The position numbers and the translations under genes are program-made. A DNA stretch of 34,117 bases from CAYVAP01 sp964343195 (GTDB lineage: Bacteria > Bacteroidota > Bacteroidia > J057), in contig CAYFIR010000067.1 in assembly GCA_964343195.1 (NCBI GenBank), positions 1 to 34,117 on the forward strand, given 5' to 3'. A model generated the notes under the pieces. It was not told where the DNA came from, did not search any database, and saw only the letters and a list, made by a program, of their open reading frames with translations. Of the stretch, positions 24,952-31,692 are shown piece after piece (positions within the stretch are counted from its first letter, which is position 1; each line of letters starts with the position of its first letter).

Positions 24952-26118
24952 TACCGTCGTTTTTAGCTTCTCAACCCGTTCAACCGCCTCTTCCAACTGC
25001 ACCGTAGGCGCACATAGAGATGCCCTGATGTAACCTTCGCCATTGCTGCCAAAAATGAAACCGGGTGCCAGGAATACTGATGCCTCATTGAGCAACCATT
25101 CGCTCAACTCTTCCCCTCCGGCCCAGGTATCCGGAACTTTGGCCCAGACAAACATACCCGCCTGGTTGGGTTCAAATTCGCAGCCAAGGGTAGCAAGGAG
25201 CTTCTCAGCCAGTAACTGACGCTCGGCATAGACCTCGTTGCGCTCGTGGTGCCACTGATAGCTGTTGGCCAGGGCCTTTGCCGCAGCAGCCTGCATGGGC
25301 ATGAACATCCCCGAGTCCATGTTGGACTTCACTTTCAGGATGGTTTCGATATATTCGGGAGCACCTGCGACCATGCCTACCCGCCATCCCGCCATGTTGT
25401 GCGACTTGCTGAGTGAATTCAGCTCAATGGCGACCTCGCTGGCGCCTTCCAACGCCAGAATACTCTGGGGATTGGGATTCAGCACCAGGCTATAGGGATT
25501 GTCGTGACACAGCAGAATTTGATGCTCTCGGGCGAAGTCCACCATTTCCTGTAGTTGTTCTTTCGAAGCAAGCGCCCCAGTCGGCATATGAGGATAATTG
25601 ATCCACATGATTTTCACGCGGCTCAGGTCAGTCTGTGCCAATGCTTCGAGGTCAGGTAACCAACCCCTTTCACCAGTCAGATCATAGTAGCGACGCCCGG
25701 CTCCGACCAGATTGGAAATAGAGCTGTAGGTGGGATACCCTGGGTTAGGAAGCAGGACTTCGTCACCGGGATTAAGGAAGGCCATGCTGATGTGCATGAT
25801 GCCTTCTTTGGAACCCATGAGGGGCAGGATTTCCTGTTCAGGGTCCAGTTTGACGCCGTAGGTGGACAGGTACCACTCAGCAAATCCATTGCGGAGTTGC
25901 GGAATGCCTTTGTAAGGCTGGTAGCCATGATTTCCCGGCTCTACTGCCCTGGAAATCAGTTCCTTGATGGTTTCTTCACTGGGCATCATATCGGGGTTCC
26001 CGATTCCCAGGTTGATAATGGCCTCTCCAGAAGCCATGCGGCTGCGTATTTCCCGCAACTTGCGGGCGAAGTAGTACTCCTTTACGTCAGCCAGTCTTTG
26101 AGCAGGTGATATGATCAT
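24946..26118 (-). CDS. PLP-dependent aromatic aminotransferase (class I/II)
   Basis: A 390-residue fold-type I aminotransferase. The start IISPAQRLADVKEYYFARKLREI and NLGIGNPDMMP are typical of the Bacteroidota enzyme encoded in phe/tyr operons. The PLP lysine is K238 in SLSKSHNMAGWRVG; the substrate-carboxylate arginine region is GYIRASLCAP near the C-terminus. WINYPHMPTGA (with H in place of the usual N-P pair) is the PLP-pocket loop. It should transaminate phenylpyruvate and 4-hydroxyphenylpyruvate (or prephenate), the last step for Phe and Tyr. I chose the ATG at 26118; the open frame upstream to 26223 is an array of 7-bp repeats that happens to lack stops. Second gene of the operon. Confidence 0.92.
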   Translation of the reverse strand: MIISPAQRLADVKEYYFARKLREIRSRMASGEAIINLGIGNPDMMPSEETIKELISRAVEPGNHGYQPYKGIPQLRNGFAEWYLSTYGVKLDPEQEILPLMGSKEGIMHISMAFLNPGDEVLLPNPGYPTYSSISNLVGAGRRYYDLTGERGWLPDLEALAQTDLSRVKIMWINYPHMPTGALASKEQLQEMVDFAREHQILLCHDNPYSLVLNPNPQSILALEGASEVAIELNSLSKSHNMAGWRVGMVAGAPEYIETILKVKSNMDSGMFMPMQAAAAKALANSYQWHHERNEVYAERQLLAEKLLATLGCEFEPNQAGMFVWAKVPDTWAGGEELSEWLLNEASVFLAPGFIFGSNGEGYIRASLCAPTVQLEEAVERVEKLKTTVH

Positions 26119-26162
26119 GAAAATTCGTGATTCGTGATTTGTAATTCGTAATTCGTAATTGC
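26119..26162 (-). repeat. ATTACGA heptamer array before the aminotransferase
   Basis: Minus-strand heptamers in exact phase: ATTACGA, ATTACGA, ATTACAA, ATCACGA, ATCACGA, then ATTTTC and the ATG region. The array is different in sequence from the one before mfd but has the same period and the same position directly upstream of a start codon. Confidence 0.75.
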
Positions 26163-26225
26163 CCGTATTCCCCTTATACACCTTATTCCCCCCATACCGC
26201 ATACCTCCATTCCCCCTCACCAACC

Positions 26226-27077
26226 CTACTTTTCCCCTCTCGGGTATTCGCCTAAGATCTGCAACTCAGCTACCAGGGGATTGATGGCAGCCAGGGCCCG
26301 CAGGTACTGTTCGTGGTCATCATATTCCAGGTCAATGTGGAAGAAATATTCCCATTCGCTGCCCACGATAGGCAGGCTCTGGATTTTGGTGAGGTTCATG
26401 CCATGGCTCCCCAACACCAGCAGAATTTGAGACAGACTCCCCACCTTGTGGAGAAGGTGAAAACTGAGCGAAGATTTATTGGGGATCAGGTTAAGGTCGA
26501 CCGCCTTTTCCTCATCCAGCAAAATCAGGAAACGGGTGAAGTTACGGGGGTTATCTTCGATCCCCTCAGCTAGCAGGTCGAGTTCATAATGCTCTGCTGC
26601 AAGGCTGCTGGCAATGGCCGCAGTCTCCTTGATTCCCTCTTCCCTGATCCATCGGGCAGCACCTGCTGTGTCAGGATGCTCCACGAGTCGGATATGGGGA
26701 TGTTGACGGAAAAAACGCTGGCATTGAGCCAGCGCCATGGGGTGGGAATAGACTTCCTTTATCTCAGAAAGATCCTGGCCTGAAAGGGCCATCAGGCAGT
26801 GTTCAATGCGCAGGTATACCTCCCCGATGATGGTGAGCGAACTTTCCCGTAGCATGGCATAATTGGGCAAAATTGACCCTGCCACGGAGTTTTCGATGGC
26901 GACTACAGCATATTCAGCCTGTTCTCCTTCCATGCTGCGAAAAAGCAATGGGAACGTTTCACACATTTCAACCTCTATTCTCTGGCCGAAATACTGCCGT
27001 GCGGCGATCTCATGAAAAGCTCCCCTTTCGCCCTGAATGGCCACTCGCGGAGTCTCGGTTACAATGGTAGTCGTCAT
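26226..27077 (-). CDS. pheA: prephenate dehydratase
   Basis: A 283-residue monofunctional enzyme converting prephenate to phenylpyruvate in phenylalanine synthesis. The catalytic domain shows IQGERGAFHEIAA (14-26), VVAIENSVAGSI (about 57-68) and IEDNPRNFTRFLIL with the TRF catalytic motif (about 172-185). A C-terminal ACT domain (about 200-280) has KVGSLSQILLVLG and NLTKIQSLPIVGSEWEYFF. The usual Phe-binding GAL and ESRP motifs read as GSL and KIQSLP, as in other Bacteroidota, so feedback sensitivity may be altered. It is the first structural gene of the aromatic operon, directly behind an attenuator with a Phe-rich leader peptide. Confidence 0.95.
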   Translation of the reverse strand: MTTTIVTETPRVAIQGERGAFHEIAARQYFGQRIEVEMCETFPLLFRSMEGEQAEYAVVAIENSVAGSILPNYAMLRESSLTIIGEVYLRIEHCLMALSGQDLSEIKEVYSHPMALAQCQRFFRQHPHIRLVEHPDTAGAARWIREEGIKETAAIASSLAAEHYELDLLAEGIEDNPRNFTRFLILLDEEKAVDLNLIPNKSSLSFHLLHKVGSLSQILLVLGSHGMNLTKIQSLPIVGSEWEYFFHIDLEYDDHEQYLRALAAINPLVAELQILGEYPRGEK

Positions 27078-27092
27078 CGGTCTATTAAAAGT

Positions 27093-27121
27093 AAAAGCGT
27101 CCCTGTTTTTCAGGGACGCTT
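27093..27121 (-). terminator. attenuator terminator before pheA
   Basis: On the minus strand AAGCGTCCCTG (27121-27111) and CAGGGACGCTT (27105-27095) form an 11-bp perfect stem with a 5-base loop, followed by TTACTTTT. It lies only about 16 bases before the pheA ATG and 38 bases after the leader-peptide stop, so it would end transcription before the operon unless an alternative structure forms. Confidence 0.88.
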
Positions 27122-27159
27122 GTGTTTCTTTATGATCTTTTCACGTAGTTACAAGGCCC

Positions 27160-27225
27160 CTAGCTTCTGCTAAAAAAGTAGAAGAAGAAAAAATAAAAGG
27201 CCCGGCAAATCGCGATTTGTTTCAT
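27160..27225 (-). CDS. phenylalanine-rich leader peptide of the pheA attenuator
   Basis: A 21-codon ORF upstream of pheA, too short for normal gene calling. After MKQIAICRA come residues 10-18, FYFFFFYFF, then SRS and a TAG stop: seven Phe and two Tyr codons, six Phe within eight codons of each other. This is the design of pheL-type leader peptides, where ribosomes stall on Phe codons when charged tRNA-Phe is scarce. A 38-base spacer and an intrinsic terminator follow, then pheA. A TATAATTG element (27241-27234) resembles a -7 box but would leave almost no 5' UTR, so the promoter is uncertain. The enterobacterial mechanism is known; its operation here is inferred from the layout. Confidence 0.85.
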   Translation of the reverse strand: MKQIAICRAFYFFFFYFFSRS

Positions 27226-27321
27226 GATGGAGGCAATTATAATAAAAGATTGTTACCAATCCAGCCTCATGTTAGCATTTTTTATAAAATTTGATCCGAT
27301 TCAAGGCTTACAATTATTCGT

Positions 27322-28221
27322 ATGCGCCACTTCACAAGCACTTTTCCAACCAAAAGCATCATTTTAGTTCCCATCCTCATCAGCCTGCTCTGGTTGGGAA
27401 TCAGCTGCGAATCGGCTCCCAAAGCGCCTGTCCTCACGGGTGTTCAGCGGGTCAATTCCTTGGCTATTTCATGGACGGATTCCATTGCCTCTGGAGACTC
27501 ATTGGAACTAAACGACTTGAGCTTACTCAGTGGCTACAACCTGGACCTCGGAGCTTATGCTAGCCAGTTTCAGCCTTTGCTGGATTCCAGTGATGCCCGT
27601 GCCTTTGATCCCATAGAGCGCTGGGCCTACAGTTCAGGATTCTCACAGTCCAGGTTGGCAGAGTATCTATATCTCTGGCAAATGGATACCCTGCGCCTCC
27701 ACAGCTATGCTGCCCATAGACTCGACCTGAACCAATGGGGAGGCCCTGCTCTCAAACTGGAAGTAAAAGGGAATTACCCATTTGAAGAAACATTCCAGCT
27801 CATACTTCACCCCGCCCAACCCGATACCTTTAGCCTGTGGCTGCGCATACCCGGTTGGGCGGCCTACAATGAACCGGGCTATCAGGAAACCTATCGCTAT
27901 GCCCATTTCACCAACCGAAAAATCGTCCTTTCGGTCAATGGAGAATACATTTGGCCTCCTTTGGAAAAAGGGTACGCCAAACTGCGGCGGGAATGGAAAG
28001 ACGGAGATGTGATCGAGCTCAGCTTTCCCCTCTCTTTGCGAAAAGTTCAGGATCGGGTCAACCATCCTGGAAAAATCGCTTTCATGCGGGGGCCAGTCGT
28101 ATTGGGAGCAGCAGATTCTCAGCCAGATTCCCTGGCTCCGCTTTGGAGGTTGTCCGGTACGGTGTTAATATGGCAAGACGAAAATCAATCATCTACTCAA
28201 CAAATAACTACTACCCGATGA
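27322..28221 (+). CDS. lipoprotein with GH127-type C-terminal beta-sandwich, no catalytic barrel
   Basis: A 299-residue predicted lipoprotein (signal segment ending LGISC, Cys29). Residues about 148-265 match the C-terminal beta-sandwich of GH127 (beta-L-arabinofuranosidase-type) proteins: GNYPFEETFQLILHP, FSLWLRIPGW (170-179), VLSVNGEYI, GYAKLRREWKDGDVIELSFPL and KIAFMRGPVVLGA (251-263). A full GH127 protein has about 400 residues of (alpha/alpha)6 barrel in front; here only about 110 residues separate the lipobox from the sandwich, so the catalytic part is absent. It may be a binding or accessory protein, or a deletion product that kept its signal. Its stop overlaps the next ATG (ATGA), so the two are translationally coupled. 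Confidence 0.75.
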   Translation: MRHFTSTFPTKSIILVPILISLLWLGISCESAPKAPVLTGVQRVNSLAISWTDSIASGDSLELNDLSLLSGYNLDLGAYASQFQPLLDSSDARAFDPIERWAYSSGFSQSRLAEYLYLWQMDTLRLHSYAAHRLDLNQWGGPALKLEVKGNYPFEETFQLILHPAQPDTFSLWLRIPGWAAYNEPGYQETYRYAHFTNRKIVLSVNGEYIWPPLEKGYAKLRREWKDGDVIELSFPLSLRKVQDRVNHPGKIAFMRGPVVLGAADSQPDSLAPLWRLSGTVLIWQDENQSSTQQITTTR

Positions 28222-28976
28222 ATAAGCTTTTGATTTCTCTAGCCCTGAGCCTGATGGTGAGCATTCCTGTTTTTGGGCAGGATTGGGATCGTGAAGAGCA
28301 GGACCCGGTAGCGACCGAACTATGGGCCCCTGTTCCCCCTAAAGTTACCCCGGGAGATGCCATGGCTCCTCCTTCAGATGCCATTATCCTGTTTGATGGC
28401 AGTGGATTTTCTCAGTGGGAAAAGGCCGGAGAGGGAGGTGCTGTTGGATGGACCCTGAATGAAGATGAAGGTTCGATGACGGTAGTTCCCGGAGCAGGTA
28501 GCATAGCCACCAAGCAGAGCTTTGGCAATGTACAGTTGCACGTTGAATTTCGGACGCCGTCTGAGTTGGAGGGAGAAGGCCAGGGTCGAGGCAATAGCGG
28601 CATCATCTTCATGGGCCTTTACGAATTACAGGTTTTGGACTCCTACTCCAGCACCACCTACTCCAACGGTCAGGCGGGAGCCGTCTATAAGCAATACGCC
28701 CCCTTGGTAAATGCCACCAAAGGCCCCGGCGAATGGCAGGTTTATGACATCATCTTCATGGCTCCGGTATTCGGAGAAAATGGCCGTATGATTCGCCCTG
28801 CGACCATCACAGCCCTCCACAATGGCGTATTGATCCAGAACAACGTCGCCATCTTAGGCCCAGTCGAATACCGTGGACAAGCCCTCTATACCCCTCATGC
28901 TGAGCGCCTTCCACTACAGCTACAGGAGCACAGCAATCCCGTCAGCTACCGCAATATCTGGGTAAGGGAGTTGTAA
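28218..28976 (+). CDS. DUF1080 protein, 3-keto-disaccharide hydrolase-like
   Basis: A 252-residue secreted protein: signal peptide MNKLLISLALSLMVSIPVFGQ, then a DUF1080 concanavalin-like sandwich (about 50-250) with AIILFDGSGFSQWE, VQLHVEFRTP, RGNSGIIFMGLYELQVLDSY and AVYKQYAPLVNATKGPGEWQVYDI. DUF1080 proteins act on or bind sugars; some are 3-keto-glycoside hydrolases. The open frame extends upstream to 27951 but overlaps the GH127-like gene, so I chose the ATG at 28218, which begins the signal peptide and overlaps the previous stop by four bases. Coupling to a GH127-derived lipoprotein points to glycan handling at the cell envelope. Confidence 0.9.
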   Translation: MNKLLISLALSLMVSIPVFGQDWDREEQDPVATELWAPVPPKVTPGDAMAPPSDAIILFDGSGFSQWEKAGEGGAVGWTLNEDEGSMTVVPGAGSIATKQSFGNVQLHVEFRTPSELEGEGQGRGNSGIIFMGLYELQVLDSYSSTTYSNGQAGAVYKQYAPLVNATKGPGEWQVYDIIFMAPVFGENGRMIRPATITALHNGVLIQNNVAILGPVEYRGQALYTPHAERLPLQLQEHSNPVSYRNIWVREL

Positions 28977-28997
28977 GAGTTCTTAATTATCCCACTG

Positions 28998-29037
28998 GAC
29001 CAAACGGGTTGTCACAACCTGTTTGGTCTATTTTTTT
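28998..29037 (+). terminator. intrinsic terminator after the DUF1080 gene
   Basis: A 14-bp stem with one G-T pair (28998-29011 with 29015-29028) and a 3-base loop is followed by TATTTTTTT. It ends the two-gene plus-strand unit; the phosphoribosyltransferase gene ends inside the T-run on the other strand. Confidence 0.9.
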
Positions 29038-29542
29038 ATACCAGAAACGCTTCCATCTGATCCTTTTCCAGATCAAAATCCACGTGGACCATTTGGTGAA
29101 GGGTTGTAGCAAGTTGGAGTCCCAGAATATCTGCTGAAACGGGGTACATGCGATGCCCACGATCAATCAGGACTGCCGTATGTATGGAGGCGGGTACGGC
29201 GTGCAGGAGAATCGCCACGACATTTAGCAGGGTGTGGCCTGTATATAGCACGTCATCTACCACCAGAATGGCTTTATCTTTTAGGCTGGATACATCTTCC
29301 AGATGCAGGTCGATCCCTACCTGCCCGTCTTCCCGATCCAGTTGAGACTCAATCAGTTCGATATTCAGGTCACTGATCTCCTTGAGGTGCCTGACAAGGG
29401 CCTGAGCCAGATATCCCCCTCTTTCATCGATGCCGATGACTACAAGTTCTTTGACTCCGTAGTGGAGCTCATACACTTCAAACGCCATGCGGCGCAGGCG
29501 GGTGCGGATGGAAGCGTCGTCGAGGATTCGGATTTTGCTCAT
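29036..29542 (-). CDS. PyrR-like phosphoribosyltransferase
   Basis: A 168-residue type I phosphoribosyltransferase. The PRPP loop is ILVVDDVLYTGHT (92-104), a close match to the PyrR form VDDVLYTGRT but with His in place of Arg. GIDERGGYLAQAL (37-49) is the pyrophosphate loop. PyrR proteins are uracil phosphoribosyltransferases that in some bacteria also bind pyr mRNA; RNA binding cannot be judged here and no pyr genes are adjacent. I chose the ATG at 29542 because the family N-terminus begins there; an extension to 29596 would overlap the upstream lipoprotein stop. Probably co-transcribed with the lipoprotein and PAP2 genes upstream. Confidence 0.82.
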   Translation of the reverse strand: MSKIRILDDASIRTRLRRMAFEVYELHYGVKELVVIGIDERGGYLAQALVRHLKEISDLNIELIESQLDREDGQVGIDLHLEDVSSLKDKAILVVDDVLYTGHTLLNVVAILLHAVPASIHTAVLIDRGHRMYPVSADILGLQLATTLHQMVHVDFDLEKDQMEAFLV

Positions 29543-29592
29543 GAGCCAAGTGTGGTTTGGGCGGCTTAAAATACGGGAGAAGTCCCCAAAGT

Positions 29593-29871
29593 TCAAATGT
29601 GCTGGACAGGTTCCTGCCCATCCAGCTTTGGGTGAAAAAGCTCAAATCCACAGTGATCGCGAAACCATGCTTCCATTCCCTTCAATTCCGGCCCAAATAC
29701 CTCAATGCATTTCTCCATACATTCCTCAGTAAGGTGCATGTCCCACCGACCACTTTCATCCTTTTGGACACATTCGCAGAGTTCCTGAGACTTCTCTTCG
29801 GATGGATTGTCATGACAACCCGGCAAAATCACCAGAGAAAGCAGTATAAATAGGAAAAAGGTCTGTTTCAT
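29593..29871 (-). CDS. small cysteine-rich lipoprotein
   Basis: A 92-residue predicted lipoprotein. The signal segment ends LPGC, so Cys19 should be lipidated. The mature part has five further cysteines (32, 34, 51, 55, 74) in an acidic context (LCECVQKDES, EECMEKCIEV, RDHCGFE). The C-x-C and C-x3-C spacing could serve disulphides or metal binding. Family not recognised. I chose the ATG at 29871 directly before the signal peptide. It lies 24 bases from the PAP2 gene upstream and 50 bases from the phosphoribosyltransferase downstream, so the three are probably one transcript. Confidence 0.75.
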   Translation of the reverse strand: MKQTFFLFILLSLVILPGCHDNPSEEKSQELCECVQKDESGRWDMHLTEECMEKCIEVFGPELKGMEAWFRDHCGFELFHPKLDGQEPVQHI

Positions 29872-29895
29872 AGGTAAAGCCAACTGAGCATCAGG

Positions 29896-30477
29896 TTATT
29901 GGTTTAGCGTAGAAAGAAGCCGGTTGCCCAGCCATTGCTGAAAGGCGAATGTCCACCAGCCTCCCAGCATTCCCAGTAGTGCCCCTCCCAACACATCTGC
30001 GGGAAAGTGAACCCCCAGGTATACCCGGCTGTAGGCCACCAGTGCCGCAACGCCCATGAATATTCCCCACCAGTGCTTTTTTCGAAAGAATAGTCCCCAG
30101 AAAGTCGCCAGCCCGAAAAAGTTGGCCGCGTGGGATGATACGAAGCCGTACTGCCCTCCGCAGTCGCCGGGCATCACGTGAACGGGAAAACCCAGTTCTG
30201 CCTCAACATGACAGGGGCGCTTGCGCTCAAACCCTGGCTTGAAAAGGCGGGCACTGACGCCATCTGTAAAAGAGATAAGCAGGGCCAAACCAACCAACAG
30301 CAGCCCCCAACGCTTCCAGTCCATTTTCCGAAAGGAAACTACCAACAGGATCAGGTAAGCAGGAATCCACGGCCAGGGTTCACTGATCAGGTACATGACC
30401 TCATCGGCCAGAGGGCTATTCCACCCATTGATCAGGCGAAATAGTTGATGGTCCCAGGCTATTAGTTGCTCAATCAA
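29896..30477 (-). CDS. PAP2-family membrane phosphatase
   Basis: A 193-residue integral membrane protein with the three phosphatase motifs: KPGFERKRP (K80-x6-R87-P88), SSHA (114-117, with Ser in place of the usual Gly or Pro pattern PSGH) and SRVYLGVHFPAD (S150, R151, H157, D161). Several hydrophobic helices surround them. Relatives dephosphorylate undecaprenyl pyrophosphate, phosphatidic acid or related lipids on the outer face of the inner membrane; substrate cannot be decided. A second PAP2 gene lies upstream on the same strand. Confidence 0.88.
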   Translation of the reverse strand: MIEQLIAWDHQLFRLINGWNSPLADEVMYLISEPWPWIPAYLILLVVSFRKMDWKRWGLLLVGLALLISFTDGVSARLFKPGFERKRPCHVEAELGFPVHVMPGDCGGQYGFVSSHAANFFGLATFWGLFFRKKHWWGIFMGVAALVAYSRVYLGVHFPADVLGGALLGMLGGWWTFAFQQWLGNRLLSTLNQ

Positions 30478-30536
30478 ATTGGTGGTTTTGACGTAAAATT
30501 GAAGATTTCAGCTGTGCGAACCAAGGTCCTCCCACA

Positions 30537-31280
30537 TCAGATTCCATAGTAACGGCTGTACAGACTCAGCACGCCGATTACAAGGAGTGTGAGGCTTATC
30601 CCCCACAAAATATTTCTTAGCCTTTGTTCGGAAATGCCCCAGCCCTGTGTCCAGGACCTGAATCCAGGAAATACCCACCGGTACAGACCGAGCACCAGGC
30701 CACACCCCAGCAATCCTCCCGCCAGGATGTCTCCAACAAAATGTACTCCGATGTACACCCGGCTATAGGCCAGTAGAATACCCAGCACGCCCCACCCCAT
30801 TGGCCAAAAGCCACGCTCATTTCCCATAGCTGCGACCATACAGGCAGCAGCCGCTGCTGTGGCGTGCCCGGATGGGAAACTAAAACTGCTCAGCGAACGG
30901 GTACTTATCATGAAGAAGGCCGTTCCTCGGCCTTCGAATACGAAGGAAGGCCTGAACCAGCCATGAAACACCGCGTTTTTTAAGAGAAAAACGACCAGCA
31001 GGACACTCAACATGACCATGGCCAGTAACATCCAAAGGTCTGTTTTCTTTTGAGAAATCAACCAGATGCCCACTCCGGCAAACAGGATCAGGCCATCTCC
31101 TACATGGGTAAAATGTGGCATGATGGCATCCAGCCAGTCCAGTCGCCAGCTGTTTACGAGCAGAAAGCTCCCATCATATCCCCAATGGAGCACCGCAGCC
31201 GCCATCACCAGCCAGACAGGAACCCAGGTAAATAGGTACCGCTGCCAGCCTTTGCGATATATATCCTGAAAGGAGCTCAT
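30537..31280 (-). CDS. second PAP2-family membrane phosphatase
   Basis: A 247-residue membrane protein with about six helices. Motif 2 (FPSGHAT, 135-141) and motif 3 (SRVYIGVHFVGD: S173, R174, H180, D184) are intact. Motif 1 reads K101-x8-R110-P111, two residues longer than the usual K-x6-R-P, so the phosphate pocket may differ from its neighbour. An extra N-terminal segment and a C-terminal helix distinguish it from the downstream copy; sequence similarity outside the motifs is low, so it is not a recent duplicate. I chose the ATG at 31280 over the longer frame to 31343 because the upstream residues are unlike the family. Confidence 0.88.
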   Translation of the reverse strand: MSSFQDIYRKGWQRYLFTWVPVWLVMAAAVLHWGYDGSFLLVNSWRLDWLDAIMPHFTHVGDGLILFAGVGIWLISQKKTDLWMLLAMVMLSVLLVVFLLKNAVFHGWFRPSFVFEGRGTAFFMISTRSLSSFSFPSGHATAAAAACMVAAMGNERGFWPMGWGVLGILLAYSRVYIGVHFVGDILAGGLLGCGLVLGLYRWVFPGFRSWTQGWGISEQRLRNILWGISLTLLVIGVLSLYSRYYGI

Positions 31281-31344
31281 TGCGGCGCAATATACAAATC
31301 GTCTCCGCATTACAGAGGAATGAAGGCAGTTCATCCAGGGCATG

Positions 31345-31373
31345 CTTGCTGCGGGTTAAAACCGCGCAGCAAG
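31345..31373. repeat. long hairpin in the PAP2/peptidase intergenic region
   Basis: CTTGCTGCGGGTT (31345-31357) pairs with AACCGCGCAGCAAG (31360-31373) with a single bulged base and a very short loop. No T-run follows, so it is not a clear terminator. Confidence 0.55.
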
Positions 31374-31402
31374 GAAGAGGGCTGTCTTTTACAATATCCT
31401 CA

Positions 31403-31447
31403 AAGTCATCCTGAACCTCGCAGCATGGCGGAGAGGTGAAGGACCTT
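31403..31447. repeat. REP-like imperfect hairpin element
   Basis: The block starts AAGTCATCCTGAAC and ends GTGAAGGACCTT. TCCT (31409-31412) pairs with AGGA (31440-31443) and ACCTC (31415-31419) with GAGGT (31433-31437). The ends resemble the widespread 'GTCATCCTGA…GAAGGACCTT' intergenic repeat seen in many bacterial genomes; the match is from memory. Confidence 0.45.
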
Positions 31448-31692
31448 ACCCGCAGCACTTTCCAGCGCTATACAACCGCTCGTGAGCCCTGTGCTGAGCA
31501 GCGCCGAAGCTTCTCCGAAGCGAAACGTCAAGTCAAAGCGTCTCTGACGCCAGGAGCACTCGAAAACGAAATGGTCAGGAGGATAAAAATCATTCTCCCC
31601 ATTTTCCAATAATCCTTATCTTGAAAGGGAATCATAGCGACTGCCCCTGATGGGGTGCATTCGCACATACATGACTAACCCAATCTGTCACC

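Larger units (their letters stand above)
31281..31692. other. intergenic region with two hairpins
   Basis: These 412 bases between the divergent PAP2 and peptidase genes contain no gene I can support. They hold a long hairpin at 31345-31373, a REP-like imperfect hairpin at 31403-31447 and a TATCTTG near 31617 that might serve the peptidase promoter. Confidence 0.5.

Noticed and set aside
31406..31609. 67-codon minus-strand ORF in the PAP2/peptidase gap
   Set aside because: It runs through the REP-like element, has no signal or domain and no supporting context.
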